From contig NZ_CP142016.1 in NCBI RefSeq assembly GCF_035666175.1, positions 558,001 to 622,000 of the forward strand: 64,000 bases of DNA, written 5' to 3'. The DNA is from Riemerella anatipestifer (GTDB lineage: Bacteria; Bacteroidota; Bacteroidia; Flavobacteriales; Weeksellaceae). Below, one piece after another: positions 1-8,684 of the stretch. The first letter of the stretch is position 1. Each line of letters starts with the position of its first letter. The translations under genes and the position numbers were made by a program. The notes under the pieces were generated by a model. That model was not told where the DNA came from, did not search any database, and worked only from the letters and a program-made list of their open reading frames with translations.

Positions 1-96
1 TTTAAAACTTTTGTTCTTGAAACTAAATAATGAATTGAATATAATAATTTAACAATACCCTTTTTTTGAATTTAAAAACACTAAAAATTAAATCTT

Positions 97-510
97 ATGA
101 AACATTATATTTTAACATTATTATTAGCTTTTATCACATTCACTTCTTTTTCATGTAACAACAAAAATGTAGAAGCCATAGAACTAGGTAAAGACCAATG
201 TTCACACTGTAAAATGACAATTCAAGATTCCCGATATGCCACCGAACTTATTACTGAAAAAGGCAGGATATACAAGTTTGATGATTTGGTATGTATGGAA
301 GCCTACACAAGAGAAAATTCACAAAAAATAGGTAACGCCAAACTATTTGTTTCCGATTTTTTAACCTCAGAATTATTCCCTTTAGAAAAGGCATTCAAAA
401 TTACAGGGGGACAAGTAAAAAGCCCTATGAATGGTAATATAGCCACATTTAAAAATAAGAATGAAGCTATTAAAGAAGCCCATAGATTACAAGCTTCTGT
501 AATTAATTAA
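97..510 (+). CDS. nosL: NosL-like copper lipoprotein
   Basis: This 137-residue protein starts with a lipoprotein signal ending in a lipobox at Cys20. Its C35-x2-C38-K-M40 motif (CSHCKM) matches the metal-binding site of NosL, the outer-membrane or periplasmic copper chaperone thought to supply Cu(I) to nitrous oxide reductase (NosZ). It is followed 38 bases later by nosD and then nosF and nosY, the standard accessory order. nosZ itself is not in the window and presumably lies to the left. The family call rests on the motif, the lipobox and this gene order. Confidence 0.9.
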   Translation: MKHYILTLLLAFITFTSFSCNNKNVEAIELGKDQCSHCKMTIQDSRYATELITEKGRIYKFDDLVCMEAYTRENSQKIGNAKLFVSDFLTSELFPLEKAFKITGGQVKSPMNGNIATFKNKNEAIKEAHRLQASVIN

Positions 511-548
511 AAAAACATCTTCCAAAAAAAGCCTTGATTAAATTCAGA

Positions 549-1793
549 ATGATGCTTTTAAAACGATTACTAATTCTTTTTTGTCTTACAACTACCCTAC
601 TATCCTTTGCTAAAACCTATTTTGTAGGAGAAGGAAAGAGGTTTAGCACCATAAAATCAGCTCTCCAAAAAGCTAATAATGGAGACACGCTCATGGTTTA
701 TTTTGGACATTACAAAGAAGGTAATCTAAATTTAGATAAGTCAATCACCTTAATTGGCATCAATTACCCTGTATTGGACGGTGAGTTTAGACATGAAATA
801 GTATCTTTTCGGTCAGATTACATCACTCTTCAAGGCTTTAAAATCATAAATTCTGGAGCTGATGAAGTCAGAAATATTGGAGCGGTAAGGTTATATGACA
901 GTCGTTTTTCTGTTATCAGAAATAATATTTTTCAAAATAATTATTTTGGAATTACGGTTCAAAGAGGCGAAAGATGTTTGATTGAAAACAATAAAATTAC
1001 TACTAATAGAGGGATTTCTCAGGAATCAATCGGAGATGGAATTCATGTATGGTCTAGTAATGAAATTTGGATTAAACGAAATTTCATCTCTGGACATAAA
1101 GATGGTATTTACCTAGAAAAAACAAACAACAGCTTCATTTTTAAAAACTTATCCTTAAAAAACAAACGCTACGGACTGCATTTTATGTTCTCACACAACA
1201 ATGTTTATACTGCTAATGTTTTTAGACAAAATGAAGCTGGGGTTGCTGTAATGTATAGTAGGAATGTAGAAATGAGCTACAATAAATTTTTGAATAATAA
1301 GGGTGAAAATGTCTACGGACTTTTACTGAAAGATTTATCATTTAGTAAAATAAAACACAATACTTTTCAGAATAATTCCGTAGGTGTTTTTATGGATGGC
1401 TCCTCCAAAATTGATTTTTACTACAACGAATTTAAAGACAACGGTTGGGGACTAAGAATAAACGCTAATTGTATTGAAAATAAACTATTTAATAATAATT
1501 TTATAGCAAATATTTTTGATGTAAGTACCAGTGGCAGCATTTTTCTTAACACCTTTAAAAACAACTATTGGGATAAGTATGAGGGCTATGATATAGATAA
1601 AGATGGTGTAGGCGATATACCTTTTTACCCTCTAAGTCTTTACGCAGTAATATCAGAACAAAACCCTATGATAATGATTCTTTTCGGAACTTTTTTTGTG
1701 GAACTGATGAATCGTTCCGAAAAACTCATGCCAAGTCTTACACCTGATAGTTTTGTAGACGAAACTCCTTTGATAAAACGAAACAATACTTAA
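549..1793 (+). CDS. nosD: NosD periplasmic copper-binding beta-helix protein
   Basis: An N-terminal signal peptide is followed by many short imperfect repeats rich in N-N-x-F and I-x-x-N motifs, the pattern of a right-handed parallel beta-helix (CASH/NosD domain). The C-terminal part has the family stretch N-N-Y-W-D-x-Y followed by D-x-D-x-D-G-V-G-D-x-P. NosD acts in the periplasm with the NosFY ABC transporter in maturing the CuZ centre of nitrous oxide reductase. An in-frame TTG at 534 would add five residues. I chose ATG 549 because it begins directly at the basic region of the signal peptide; ATG 552 is equally possible. Confidence 0.9.
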   Translation: MMLLKRLLILFCLTTTLLSFAKTYFVGEGKRFSTIKSALQKANNGDTLMVYFGHYKEGNLNLDKSITLIGINYPVLDGEFRHEIVSFRSDYITLQGFKIINSGADEVRNIGAVRLYDSRFSVIRNNIFQNNYFGITVQRGERCLIENNKITTNRGISQESIGDGIHVWSSNEIWIKRNFISGHKDGIYLEKTNNSFIFKNLSLKNKRYGLHFMFSHNNVYTANVFRQNEAGVAVMYSRNVEMSYNKFLNNKGENVYGLLLKDLSFSKIKHNTFQNNSVGVFMDGSSKIDFYYNEFKDNGWGLRINANCIENKLFNNNFIANIFDVSTSGSIFLNTFKNNYWDKYEGYDIDKDGVGDIPFYPLSLYAVISEQNPMIMILFGTFFVELMNRSEKLMPSLTPDSFVDETPLIKRNNT

Positions 1794-1808
1794 TGAGTAA
1801 ATAACTAA

Positions 1809-2522
1809 ATGATAGAAATAAAAAACCTTACCAAGACTTTCGGCAAATTTAAAGCTCTCAACAATATTAATCTTTCATGTAAAACTGGGAGAGCTATTGC
1901 TCTTATTGGTCCAAACGGCTGTGGAAAAACCACTCTAATTAAGAGCATTTTAGGATTAAATACTGTTGAGTCTGGACAAATATTGGTTAATGGGAATGAT
2001 GTTTCAGAAAGCTATCATTACCGTGAAATTATTGGCTACATGCCTCAGATAGGGAAATACCCTGAGAATATGACTATAAGGGAAACTCTAGATATAATTT
2101 TAAATAATCGTTCACAAACTAAAAAACTAGATATAGAGCTTATAGATGCCTATGATATAACAAAAATAGAGAATAAAAGAATGGGCAATCTTTCTGGAGG
2201 TACAATCCAGAAAGTCAGTGCCATAATAGCTTTTATGTTTAACCCTTCAATAATCATTTTAGATGAACCTACTGCGGGACTTGACCCTATTGCTGCTGAA
2301 ATCCTTAAACATAAAATCATAAAAGAACAAAGAAAAGGAAAGCTAATTATCATTACGTCACACCTACTCAGTGATTTAGAGCAAATTGTAGATGAAGTCA
2401 TATTTTTATCAGAAGGGAAAGTGATATTTCATAAAAATGTAGAGGACATAAAGCAAAGTACACAAGAGGATAGCCTATCAAAAGCCATAACAACGATACT
2501 AAGACAAGTACAAGATGTATAA
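1809..2522 (+). CDS. nosF: NosF ABC transporter ATPase
   Basis: This 237-residue ABC ATPase has a Walker A (GPNGCGKTT, near residue 35), the signature LSGGTIQKVS, a Walker B ending in ILDEPTAGLDP and the switch histidine in TSHL. It follows nosD by 15 bases and overlaps nosY by 8, so the two transporter halves are translationally coupled. With NosY it forms the transporter that assists maturation of nitrous oxide reductase; the cargo is still uncertain in the literature (a sulfur species is favoured). The Nos assignment comes from context, since the ATPase alone would be generic. Confidence 0.9.
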   Translation: MIEIKNLTKTFGKFKALNNINLSCKTGRAIALIGPNGCGKTTLIKSILGLNTVESGQILVNGNDVSESYHYREIIGYMPQIGKYPENMTIRETLDIILNNRSQTKKLDIELIDAYDITKIENKRMGNLSGGTIQKVSAIIAFMFNPSIIILDEPTAGLDPIAAEILKHKIIKEQRKGKLIIITSHLLSDLEQIVDEVIFLSEGKVIFHKNVEDIKQSTQEDSLSKAITTILRQVQDV

Positions 2523-3282
2523 AATCGCAAAGTTCATACTAACTGATATTTTAAAGAGCAAAGTTATTGCTGTGTATACGCTCATGTTATTTATTATATC
2601 ATGGGCCATTCTAGGATTAGAAAGCAATCAGATAAAGGCTAATCTCAATCTACTAAATATTGTACTTTTTGTAGTTCCACTATTTAGTATTGTGTTTTCA
2701 GTAATCTACATCTACAACAGTACACAATTCATAGAACTTCTTTCTACTCAGCCTATTAAACGAGATGTAATATGGACGGGAACTTTTTTAGGATTATCGC
2801 TATCTCAACTATTAGTATTTTTAGCTGGATGTGGCATTCCCATTATTCTGTATTCTACACTTACTTACGGATTATGTGTCTTACTAGGTGGTATGTTACT
2901 CTGCGTAAGCTTTACCTCATTAGCCATGTATAGTTCTATTTCTACTAATGACAAAACAAAAGGAATAGGAATAGCTCTATTCATTTGGGTATTTTTTAAT
3001 ATCATCTATGACAGTTTGTTACTTATCTTGATGTTTCAATTTTCAGATTATCCTATAGAAAAACTAATAGTTGTATTAGCCTCACTTAGTCCTATAGGGC
3101 TTACCCGTATTTTTGTACAACTACAGCTTGATATCTCTGGAATGCTAGGCTATTCAGGAGCAATTTTTAAATCAATTTTTGGTTCAGGTGGTGGAGTTTA
3201 TATTTCTGTTCTTATTCTTCTGATTTGGATTATATTTCCTTTCTTATCAAGTTTACTTAAATTCAGAAAAAAAGATTTATAA
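2515..3282 (+). CDS. nosY: NosY ABC transporter permease
   Basis: This 255-residue protein has about six hydrophobic membrane segments and ends in a short basic tail. The ATG lies inside the end of nosF (8-base overlap). The length, topology and position after nosF match NosY, the ABC-2 type permease of the NosDFY system in the inner membrane. It is the last gene of this cluster in the window; the next gene begins after about 115 bases. Confidence 0.87.
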   Translation: MYKIAKFILTDILKSKVIAVYTLMLFIISWAILGLESNQIKANLNLLNIVLFVVPLFSIVFSVIYIYNSTQFIELLSTQPIKRDVIWTGTFLGLSLSQLLVFLAGCGIPIILYSTLTYGLCVLLGGMLLCVSFTSLAMYSSISTNDKTKGIGIALFIWVFFNIIYDSLLLILMFQFSDYPIEKLIVVLASLSPIGLTRIFVQLQLDISGMLGYSGAIFKSIFGSGGGVYISVLILLIWIIFPFLSSLLKFRKKDL

Positions 3283-3397
3283 ATATTATGTTTCATATTC
3301 AATTGCTTTGGTCTCAATTAAATAAAAATAAACTTCGGTTTTAGTTTCATGTTCGTTTTTTTGTAACTTCGTAGCATAAGAAGTAAAAATTAAAGTC

Positions 3398-3529
3398 ATG
3401 ATTTTTAAAGCGATGCTAACAGGAGTAATTTCCATTGGATTACTAGTAGGTTGCAACTCACAAAAGCAATATAATATGAACGAACCTAAAAACATAAGCA
3501 CACTCACAAAAAAAAATGGAGGGCTATGA
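3398..3529 (+). pseudogene. Lipoprotein leader separated from ecotin by an A9 tract
   Basis: The ATG at 3398 opens a 43-residue frame with a classic lipoprotein signal: basic start, hydrophobic core and lipobox LLVGC near residue 19. After a polar linker (NEPKNISTLTKK) it reaches nine A's (3508-3516) and stops at TGA 3527. The ecotin domain continues in another frame from within the same tract. Removing one A would join both frames into one lipoprotein-ecotin. It is therefore either a phase-off state, a fixed frameshift or a sequencing error. Confidence 0.7.
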
Positions 3530-3887
3530 ACATCTCAGCATAACCCTTCCGAAAAAATCTAACGAAAAAGAGTTATTTCTAGAAATGACCCCTGGCAAGT
3601 GGCACAAATTAGATTGTAACTCGTATGGATTACTAGGAAAAATTGAACAGAAAAAAGACCAAGAGACAAATATTTCTTACTATCTCTACGATACTGATGG
3701 TAACATGCGTTCAACTATGATGGCTTGCCCTGATATGAAGCTTACTAACAAATTTGTGGTTGGAGAAAGCAAAACTATCAACTATACAAGTGATACTCCC
3801 ATTATAATTTTCTATCCAAAAGGCTACGAAATTAAACTTAAAGTTAAAAATCAACAAAACGAAGAAGTTCCTATAAAACTACCATAA
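3516..3887 (+). CDS. eco: Ecotin-type serine protease inhibitor domain
   Basis: The 123-residue frame aligns along its length with ecotin, a dimeric periplasmic inhibitor of trypsin-fold proteases. It carries the reactive loop STMMACPD (residues 66-73, with Met-Met at the expected P1-P1' sites). The two cysteines at 34 and 71 are spaced like the Cys50-Cys87 disulfide of Escherichia coli ecotin. It ends in a strand (GYEIKLKV) like the family. Read from ATG 3516 it has no export signal; the signal lies just upstream in a different frame, across an A9 tract. Whether active inhibitor is exported depends on that tract. Confidence 0.85.
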   Translation: MEGYEHLSITLPKKSNEKELFLEMTPGKWHKLDCNSYGLLGKIEQKKDQETNISYYLYDTDGNMRSTMMACPDMKLTNKFVVGESKTINYTSDTPIIIFYPKGYEIKLKVKNQQNEEVPIKLP

Positions 3888-3915
3888 ATCCAATGATATT
3901 TACGGTAAGTTTTCG

Positions 3916-3923
3916 TAATTTTG
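3916..3923 (+). promoter_or_regulatory. Candidate -7 element ahead of mtnN
   Basis: TAATTTTG matches the Bacteroidetes -7 consensus TAnnTTTG, 26 bases before the mtnN start codon. No clear TTG is seen at -33. Confidence 0.45.
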
Positions 3924-3949
3924 CGGTTTGATTATTTAAAATAGAACCT

Positions 3950-4636
3950 ATGAAAATAGTCGTTATTGGAGCCATGGAAGTTGAAATAAAGCATTTATGT
4001 GATGCTTTAGAAAACCCTATAAAAAAGGAAATTCACTCATTTCAATTTCATATTGGGACCATTGCCAACCACGAAGTTATTGTTTTACTTTCTGGTGTTG
4101 GCAAGGTAAGTTCGGCTATAGGGACTTGTTTACTTATCAATCATTTTGCTCCTGATTTAATTATCAATACAGGAACTGCAGGTGGACTGAAAGAAGTTCA
4201 AGTTAAAGATATTATCCTCGCTACAGAAGTACGCCATCACGATGTGGATTTAACAGCCTTTGGTTACGAACTTGGACAACAATCTAAAATGCCTCCAGCC
4301 TTCATACCTGATTCTTTTTATGTAGAAAAAGCCGAGACTGTCATCAAAAAACACGGCATCAATGCTAACAAAGGGTTAGTCATTAGTGGTGATGCATTTA
4401 TCAACTGTCCTGATAAATTCCAATGGCTTAAAGACAACTTCCGTACTGCCAAAGCCGTTGAGATGGAAGCCGCGTCTATCGCACAAGTATGCCACCAAAT
4501 GAAAACACCTTTTATTGTTCTAAGAGCCATTTCGGATATTGCGGGAGAAGGCACTACGGTTTCTTTTGATACATTTGTTACCGAAGCTGGAAAAATCTCA
4601 GCAGAAATCAATATTGATTTAATTAAAAGTTTATAG
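3950..4636 (+). CDS. mtnN: 5'-methylthioadenosine/S-adenosylhomocysteine nucleosidase
   Basis: This 228-residue enzyme opens with IGAMEVEI and contains TGTAGG, SGDAFI, the nucleoside-binding motif VEMEAAS and the catalytic-aspartate stretch RAISDIAG. These are the hallmarks of MTA/SAH nucleosidase. It cleaves adenine from methylthioadenosine and S-adenosylhomocysteine, feeding methionine salvage and the activated methyl cycle in the cytosol. Length is typical. Its 3' end overlaps the convergent gene at 4631 by six bases. Confidence 0.95.
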   Translation: MKIVVIGAMEVEIKHLCDALENPIKKEIHSFQFHIGTIANHEVIVLLSGVGKVSSAIGTCLLINHFAPDLIINTGTAGGLKEVQVKDIILATEVRHHDVDLTAFGYELGQQSKMPPAFIPDSFYVEKAETVIKKHGINANKGLVISGDAFINCPDKFQWLKDNFRTAKAVEMEAASIAQVCHQMKTPFIVLRAISDIAGEGTTVSFDTFVTEAGKISAEINIDLIKSL

Positions 4637-5416
4637 TTGATTTTTACCCAATAATATACTGAAATATGCTATTACATATCCTGTGATAGCACTTATGACA
4701 ATCAATATAAAAAACCAAAAAATCCAGTTGGCAAGAGTAGCATATTTTCCAAAGATTTTTCTAAAGAAGTGTTTTGTTTTTTGAAATATTTGATATTTCC
4801 CTTGATGGCTTAAGGAGTTTCTATTGAACTTAAAATCATCAGATTCATCGCTCAACTCACTCACCAAATCTGTAATTTCAACAACATAATTACCATAAAC
4901 TTCTCTCAACCAAACCTTTCCCATGACATACATAATAATGGAAGTCATAAACAAGCTAACAACAACAAACATCACTCCATTCCAACTATTCAAATCCAAA
5001 AATAAAAGAAATACAGAAAATAATATAGGAACAAACGAAATATAATAAGATTTATAAAGCTCCGTATTAAGCACCAACTCGTACCTAAGATTAAGCAAAT
5101 TGTGATAGGTCTGGAAATTTTGAGTACTAATAGTTTTATACAACGAATAAAACTTAACAAAATAATAAACAATTATAAGTATTGAAATAATATATAACAA
5201 CAAAAACAAACTCCCTTGTTGTGCATTTTTTATTTGAGAATAATAAAGCGGAACTATAAGAACCATAGCAAGAAGTGTAGTCCAAAACTCCATTTTCATA
5301 TTCGCTCGTATTTTTTCCAAAGGTGTTTTCACTGCCTTTTGCTGTTCCAAAGAAATATTAGGAAGGTCTGATATCTTCTCTCTATGCCACAAATCTTTTA
5401 TATTATCAAGTTCCAT
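4631..5416 (-). CDS. Membrane protein paired with ECF sigma factor
   Basis: This 261-residue protein starts MELDNIKDLWHRE, a beginning common in Bacteroidetes proteins encoded right after ECF sigma factors. A soluble N-terminal region of about 40 residues is followed by two close membrane segments, two more near residues 120-165 and a last one near 235-255. It starts 13 bases after the sigma gene at 5430 and is surely co-transcribed. A role in holding the sigma factor at the membrane is inferred from position only; no zinc-binding anti-sigma motif is visible. Confidence 0.7.
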   Translation of the reverse strand: MELDNIKDLWHREKISDLPNISLEQQKAVKTPLEKIRANMKMEFWTTLLAMVLIVPLYYSQIKNAQQGSLFLLLYIISILIIVYYFVKFYSLYKTISTQNFQTYHNLLNLRYELVLNTELYKSYYISFVPILFSVFLLFLDLNSWNGVMFVVVSLFMTSIIMYVMGKVWLREVYGNYVVEITDLVSELSDESDDFKFNRNSLSHQGKYQIFQKTKHFFRKIFGKYATLANWIFWFFILIVISAITGYVIAYFSILLGKNQL

Positions 5417-5429
5417 AGTATTTGATTTT

Positions 5430-5933
5430 TTATTGTTGAGTTCTAAGTTCGTTAATCACAGTTTTCAATTTTTGTTTAGCTCTATTTAGTTTCACTCTTA
5501 CATTTACCTCTGTTATTCCCATTTGAGCCGCTATCTCTTTGCCCGAGTAATTTTCTAAATAATAGAATATAAGTGCTTTATCTATTGCACCTAGCTGTTG
5601 TATTGCTTTATACATAAGTTCTAATTGCTGTTGTTCAACATCATTATTTTCTACCTTCTTATTTATCGCACTTAGCTCTATATCAGTAGTATTGATTTTT
5701 TTCTTATCACTTCTTAAAAAAACAATAGAGGTATTAAGTGCCACCCGATAAAGCCAAGTAGAAAATAAACTCTTACCTTGAAAAGACAGATACGATTTCC
5801 ACGCTTGATAAATAATCTCTTGAAACAAATCTTCTTGGTCGTTTTTATTATCCATATACATTTTGGATATTTTAAAAATAACCCCTTTATGCTTCTCTAT
5901 TTGTTGTAAAAATTCTGTTTCCAGAGACATCAT
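5430..5933 (-). CDS. ECF-type RNA polymerase sigma factor
   Basis: This 167-residue protein has sigma region 2 (DQEDLFQEIIYQAW, then FSTWLYRVALNT) and region 4 with a helix-turn-helix (YSGKEIAAQMGITEVNVRVK). That is the layout of extracytoplasmic-function sigma-70 factors. It precedes a membrane protein gene, the usual sigma/regulator pairing. The signal and regulon cannot be read from the sequence. Confidence 0.9.
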   Translation of the reverse strand: MMSLETEFLQQIEKHKGVIFKISKMYMDNKNDQEDLFQEIIYQAWKSYLSFQGKSLFSTWLYRVALNTSIVFLRSDKKKINTTDIELSAINKKVENNDVEQQQLELMYKAIQQLGAIDKALIFYYLENYSGKEIAAQMGITEVNVRVKLNRAKQKLKTVINELRTQQ

Positions 5934-6050
5934 TAGCTTTTATGTAGAGTAAGTATCCAAATCACAAAAATGTTACAAAAATATTTTAATTTATTTTTTT
6001 TGTGCTTTTTTTATTATCCTAGGTCAATGCTTAAGGGTAAGGGATTAGGA

Positions 6051-6058
6051 TATCTTTG
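6051..6058 (+). promoter_or_regulatory. -7 promoter element of pirin gene
   Basis: TATCTTTG fits the Bacteroidetes -7 consensus TAnnTTTG and lies 22 bases before the pirin ATG. Confidence 0.5.
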
Positions 6059-6079
6059 CTTAAGTAAAAAACATTCAAA

Positions 6080-6955
6080 ATGAACACTAAAAAAATAGAG
6101 CTTATCGTCGCTCCTAGACCTGCACATTTTGTAGGAGATGGTTTTAGAGTACACAATTTTATTCCTAGCGGATTTAGATTAGATATGAAAAGAATGGATC
6201 CTTTCATTATGATGGATTACAATTCTAAGTTTTATTTTGAACCTTCCCAAACCCCTAGAGGCGTAGGCGTACACCCTCATCGTGGTTTTGAAACCGTAAC
6301 CATAGCTTATCAAGGTAAAGTAGAGCATCACGATAGTGCAGGTGGCGGTGGCATTATACAAGAAGGCGATGTACAGTGGATGACGGCTGGTAGCGGTGTA
6401 CTCCATAAAGAATATCACGAAACTGAATGGAGTAAAAAAGGTGGCATTTTCCAAATGGTGCAACTGTGGGTAAATCTCCCTTCTCGCTATAAAATGAGTC
6501 CTCCAAAATACCAATCTATACAACACGCAGAGTTTCCTAAAGTCTCTGTTGGCGAAAATAGTTGGGTAGAAGTAATTGCAGGTGAATACAATGGTAACAA
6601 AGGTATCGCAAGTACCTTCAGTCCAATACATATGATGAATGCAAGACTAAAAAAAGGTGCTAGAGCTTCATTTAGTTTCCCTGCTCATTTTAACACCGTT
6701 GCTTTGGTTATAGAGGGCAACATTATTGTAAACGAAGAGGAAGAAGCTCCTACAGACCATTTAGTTTTGTTTGAAAATAGTGGCGAAGATTTCAACATAG
6801 AAGCCCTAGATGATGCTGTTGTGCTTATCCTTAGTGGAGAACCACTCAATGAACCTATAGCCGCTCATGGTCCGTTTGTAATGAACACTAGAGCAGAGAT
6901 TATTCAGGCTTTTGATGACTTTAAAAACAACAAATTCGGAGTCTTAGAAGATTAA
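6080..6955 (+). CDS. Pirin family protein
   Basis: This 291-residue bicupin has the pirin metal-binding region HPHRGFETVT, followed by H-H-D and E-G-D-V-Q-W-M-T-A-G-S-G-V-L-H. These supply the three histidines and one glutamate that bind iron in pirins, and a second cupin half follows. Members include quercetinase-like dioxygenases and redox regulators; the substrate cannot be inferred. It is a single gene with its own -7 element and a terminator just after the stop. Confidence 0.92.
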   Translation: MNTKKIELIVAPRPAHFVGDGFRVHNFIPSGFRLDMKRMDPFIMMDYNSKFYFEPSQTPRGVGVHPHRGFETVTIAYQGKVEHHDSAGGGGIIQEGDVQWMTAGSGVLHKEYHETEWSKKGGIFQMVQLWVNLPSRYKMSPPKYQSIQHAEFPKVSVGENSWVEVIAGEYNGNKGIASTFSPIHMMNARLKKGARASFSFPAHFNTVALVIEGNIIVNEEEEAPTDHLVLFENSGEDFNIEALDDAVVLILSGEPLNEPIAAHGPFVMNTRAEIIQAFDDFKNNKFGVLED

Positions 6956-6957
6956 CT

Positions 6958-6982
6958 AAAAGCAGGCTAAAAACCTGCTTTT
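6958..6982 (+). terminator. Intrinsic terminator after pirin gene
   Basis: AAAAGCAGG and CCTGCTTTT form a 9-bp stem with a 7-base loop, followed by a T run. It begins three bases after the pirin stop codon. Confidence 0.85.
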
Positions 6983-7105
6983 TTATTTAACTCAAATTTA
7001 ACTTTTTTTATAAATGCTTTGGCTAGATATTAGTGAGTTTAGCTATATCTTTGGAAAACTAAAGAAGAGTGTTACAAGCACACTTAAATTAAATAAAGAA
7101 TAGTT

Positions 7106-8650
7106 ATGGCTAAAAAAATATTATGGATAGATGACGAGGTAGATTTATTAAAACCTCATATCGTATTCTTAGAAAACAAAGGTTATCAGGTAACGCCCAT
7201 CAATAATGTTAATGAAGCCTTAGAAATATTAGACGAAGAAAGTTTTTCATTAGTTCTTTTGGACGAAAATATGCCTGGTATTTCTGGGCTAGATGCCATA
7301 CCGTTACTAAAGGAAAAAAATTCAGCAATGAAAATTGTAATGGTAACTAAAAGCGAAGAAGAACACATTATGGAACAAGCCATAGGTTCGCAAATTGCCG
7401 ATTATATCTTAAAACCTGTAAATCCTAACCAAGTTCTGCTCTCTTTGAAAAAAAATCTACAAAGCGACGACCTTGTAGAACAACAAACCAAACAAGAATA
7501 TCAGCAAGAGTTCAGAAACATAAGTATGGAGTTAAGTTATCTTAACACTTATGAAGACTGGAGTAATTATTATAAAAAAATACTAGGCTGGGAAATTAAG
7601 TTTGATAAAGTATTTGATAACGAATTTGCCGACTTGCTACAATCTCAAAAAGAGGAAGCCAATATACAGTTTGCCAAGTTTATAGAAAGAAACTACGAAA
7701 ATTGGCTCAACTCAAATGAGAAGCCTCTTATGAGCCATACGCTTTTTAAAGAAAAGGTAAAACCAGAAATGCAGAACGACAAAGTTCTGCTACTTATGAT
7801 AGATAATCTAAGGTACGACCAGTGGAAAGTCATTGAACCATTATTTCTTAAATTCTATAACAAAACTTTAGAAACTTCATATTACAGCATCTTACCTACG
7901 GCTACTCAATATGCAAGAAATGCTTTTTTTGCTGGATTGATGCCTTCCGAAATAGAAAAAAGATTCCCTGACCAATGGCTGAACGATAACGAAGAAGGCA
8001 ATAAAAATGAAGCCGAACAAGATTTCTTAAAAGACCAAATGAAGCGTCTAGGATTATCTTCTAAGACAATGAAATACATTAAAGTCTTAAACTCTGATTT
8101 TGAACAAAAGGTTTTAGAAGATTTTCATCAACATCAAAATAAAGATTTGGTGGTAGTCGTCTATAATTTTATAGATATTTTATCCCATGCCAAAACGGAC
8201 AATTCTATCATCAATCAGTTGATTAGAGATGATAAAACCTTCCGTTCCCTTACCTTAAATTGGTTTGAAAATGCTCCTATTATAAGACTGATTAAACAAG
8301 CTGCCGAGTCTGGGTTTAAACTCATCATCACTACAGACCACGGCACAATCTATGTTAAAAAGCCAAGTAAAGTTGTAGGCGACAGAGAAACCTCCACCAA
8401 TATCCGCTACAAAACAGGAAAAAGCCTTTCTTATGAAGATTCTGATGTGTGGGCTATTAGCCAACCCGAAAAGCTATTTCTTCCCAAAGGTAATCTAAGT
8501 AGTAAGTATGTATTTGCTAAGAATAATACCTTTTTAGCATATCCAAAAAATTACAATCACTTTGTTAATTATTATAAAGAAACCTACCAGCACGGTGGCA
8601 TTTCTTTGGAAGAATGCATTATTCCATTTTGTGTTTTAGAACCTAAATAA
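7106..8650 (+). CDS. porX: PorX response regulator of type IX secretion
   Basis: The 514 residues begin with a CheY-like receiver domain (1-120: IDDE, the phospho-acceptor region LVLLDENMPG, K near 103). A long alkaline-phosphatase/PglZ-like domain follows, with metal-site motifs such as MIDNLRYDQW and TTDHGT. This receiver-phosphatase architecture is that of PorX, which works with the histidine kinase PorY and sigma factor SigP on type IX secretion genes. Its C-terminal domain has been reported to hydrolyse oligoadenylates in homologues. A promoter-like TATCTTTG lies at 7046-7053, and a terminator follows. Confidence 0.92.
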   Translation: MAKKILWIDDEVDLLKPHIVFLENKGYQVTPINNVNEALEILDEESFSLVLLDENMPGISGLDAIPLLKEKNSAMKIVMVTKSEEEHIMEQAIGSQIADYILKPVNPNQVLLSLKKNLQSDDLVEQQTKQEYQQEFRNISMELSYLNTYEDWSNYYKKILGWEIKFDKVFDNEFADLLQSQKEEANIQFAKFIERNYENWLNSNEKPLMSHTLFKEKVKPEMQNDKVLLLMIDNLRYDQWKVIEPLFLKFYNKTLETSYYSILPTATQYARNAFFAGLMPSEIEKRFPDQWLNDNEEGNKNEAEQDFLKDQMKRLGLSSKTMKYIKVLNSDFEQKVLEDFHQHQNKDLVVVVYNFIDILSHAKTDNSIINQLIRDDKTFRSLTLNWFENAPIIRLIKQAAESGFKLIITTDHGTIYVKKPSKVVGDRETSTNIRYKTGKSLSYEDSDVWAISQPEKLFLPKGNLSSKYVFAKNNTFLAYPKNYNHFVNYYKETYQHGGISLEECIIPFCVLEPK

Positions 8651-8655
8651 AAACC

Positions 8656-8684
8656 AAAAGATAGAGATAATTCCTCTATCTTTT
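8656..8684. terminator. Bidirectional terminator between porX and 8676 gene
   Basis: AAAAGATAGAG and CTCTATCTTTT form an 11-bp stem with T runs on both strands. The stop codon of the leftward gene lies in the right arm. Confidence 0.8.

Noticed and set aside
3286-3507. A 73-residue minus-strand frame before ecotin.
   Set aside because: It has no domain, and it is the complement of the lipoprotein leader and promoter.
6179-6631. A 150-residue minus-strand frame inside the pirin gene.
   Set aside because: It is a shadow of the pirin coding sequence with no start context of its own.
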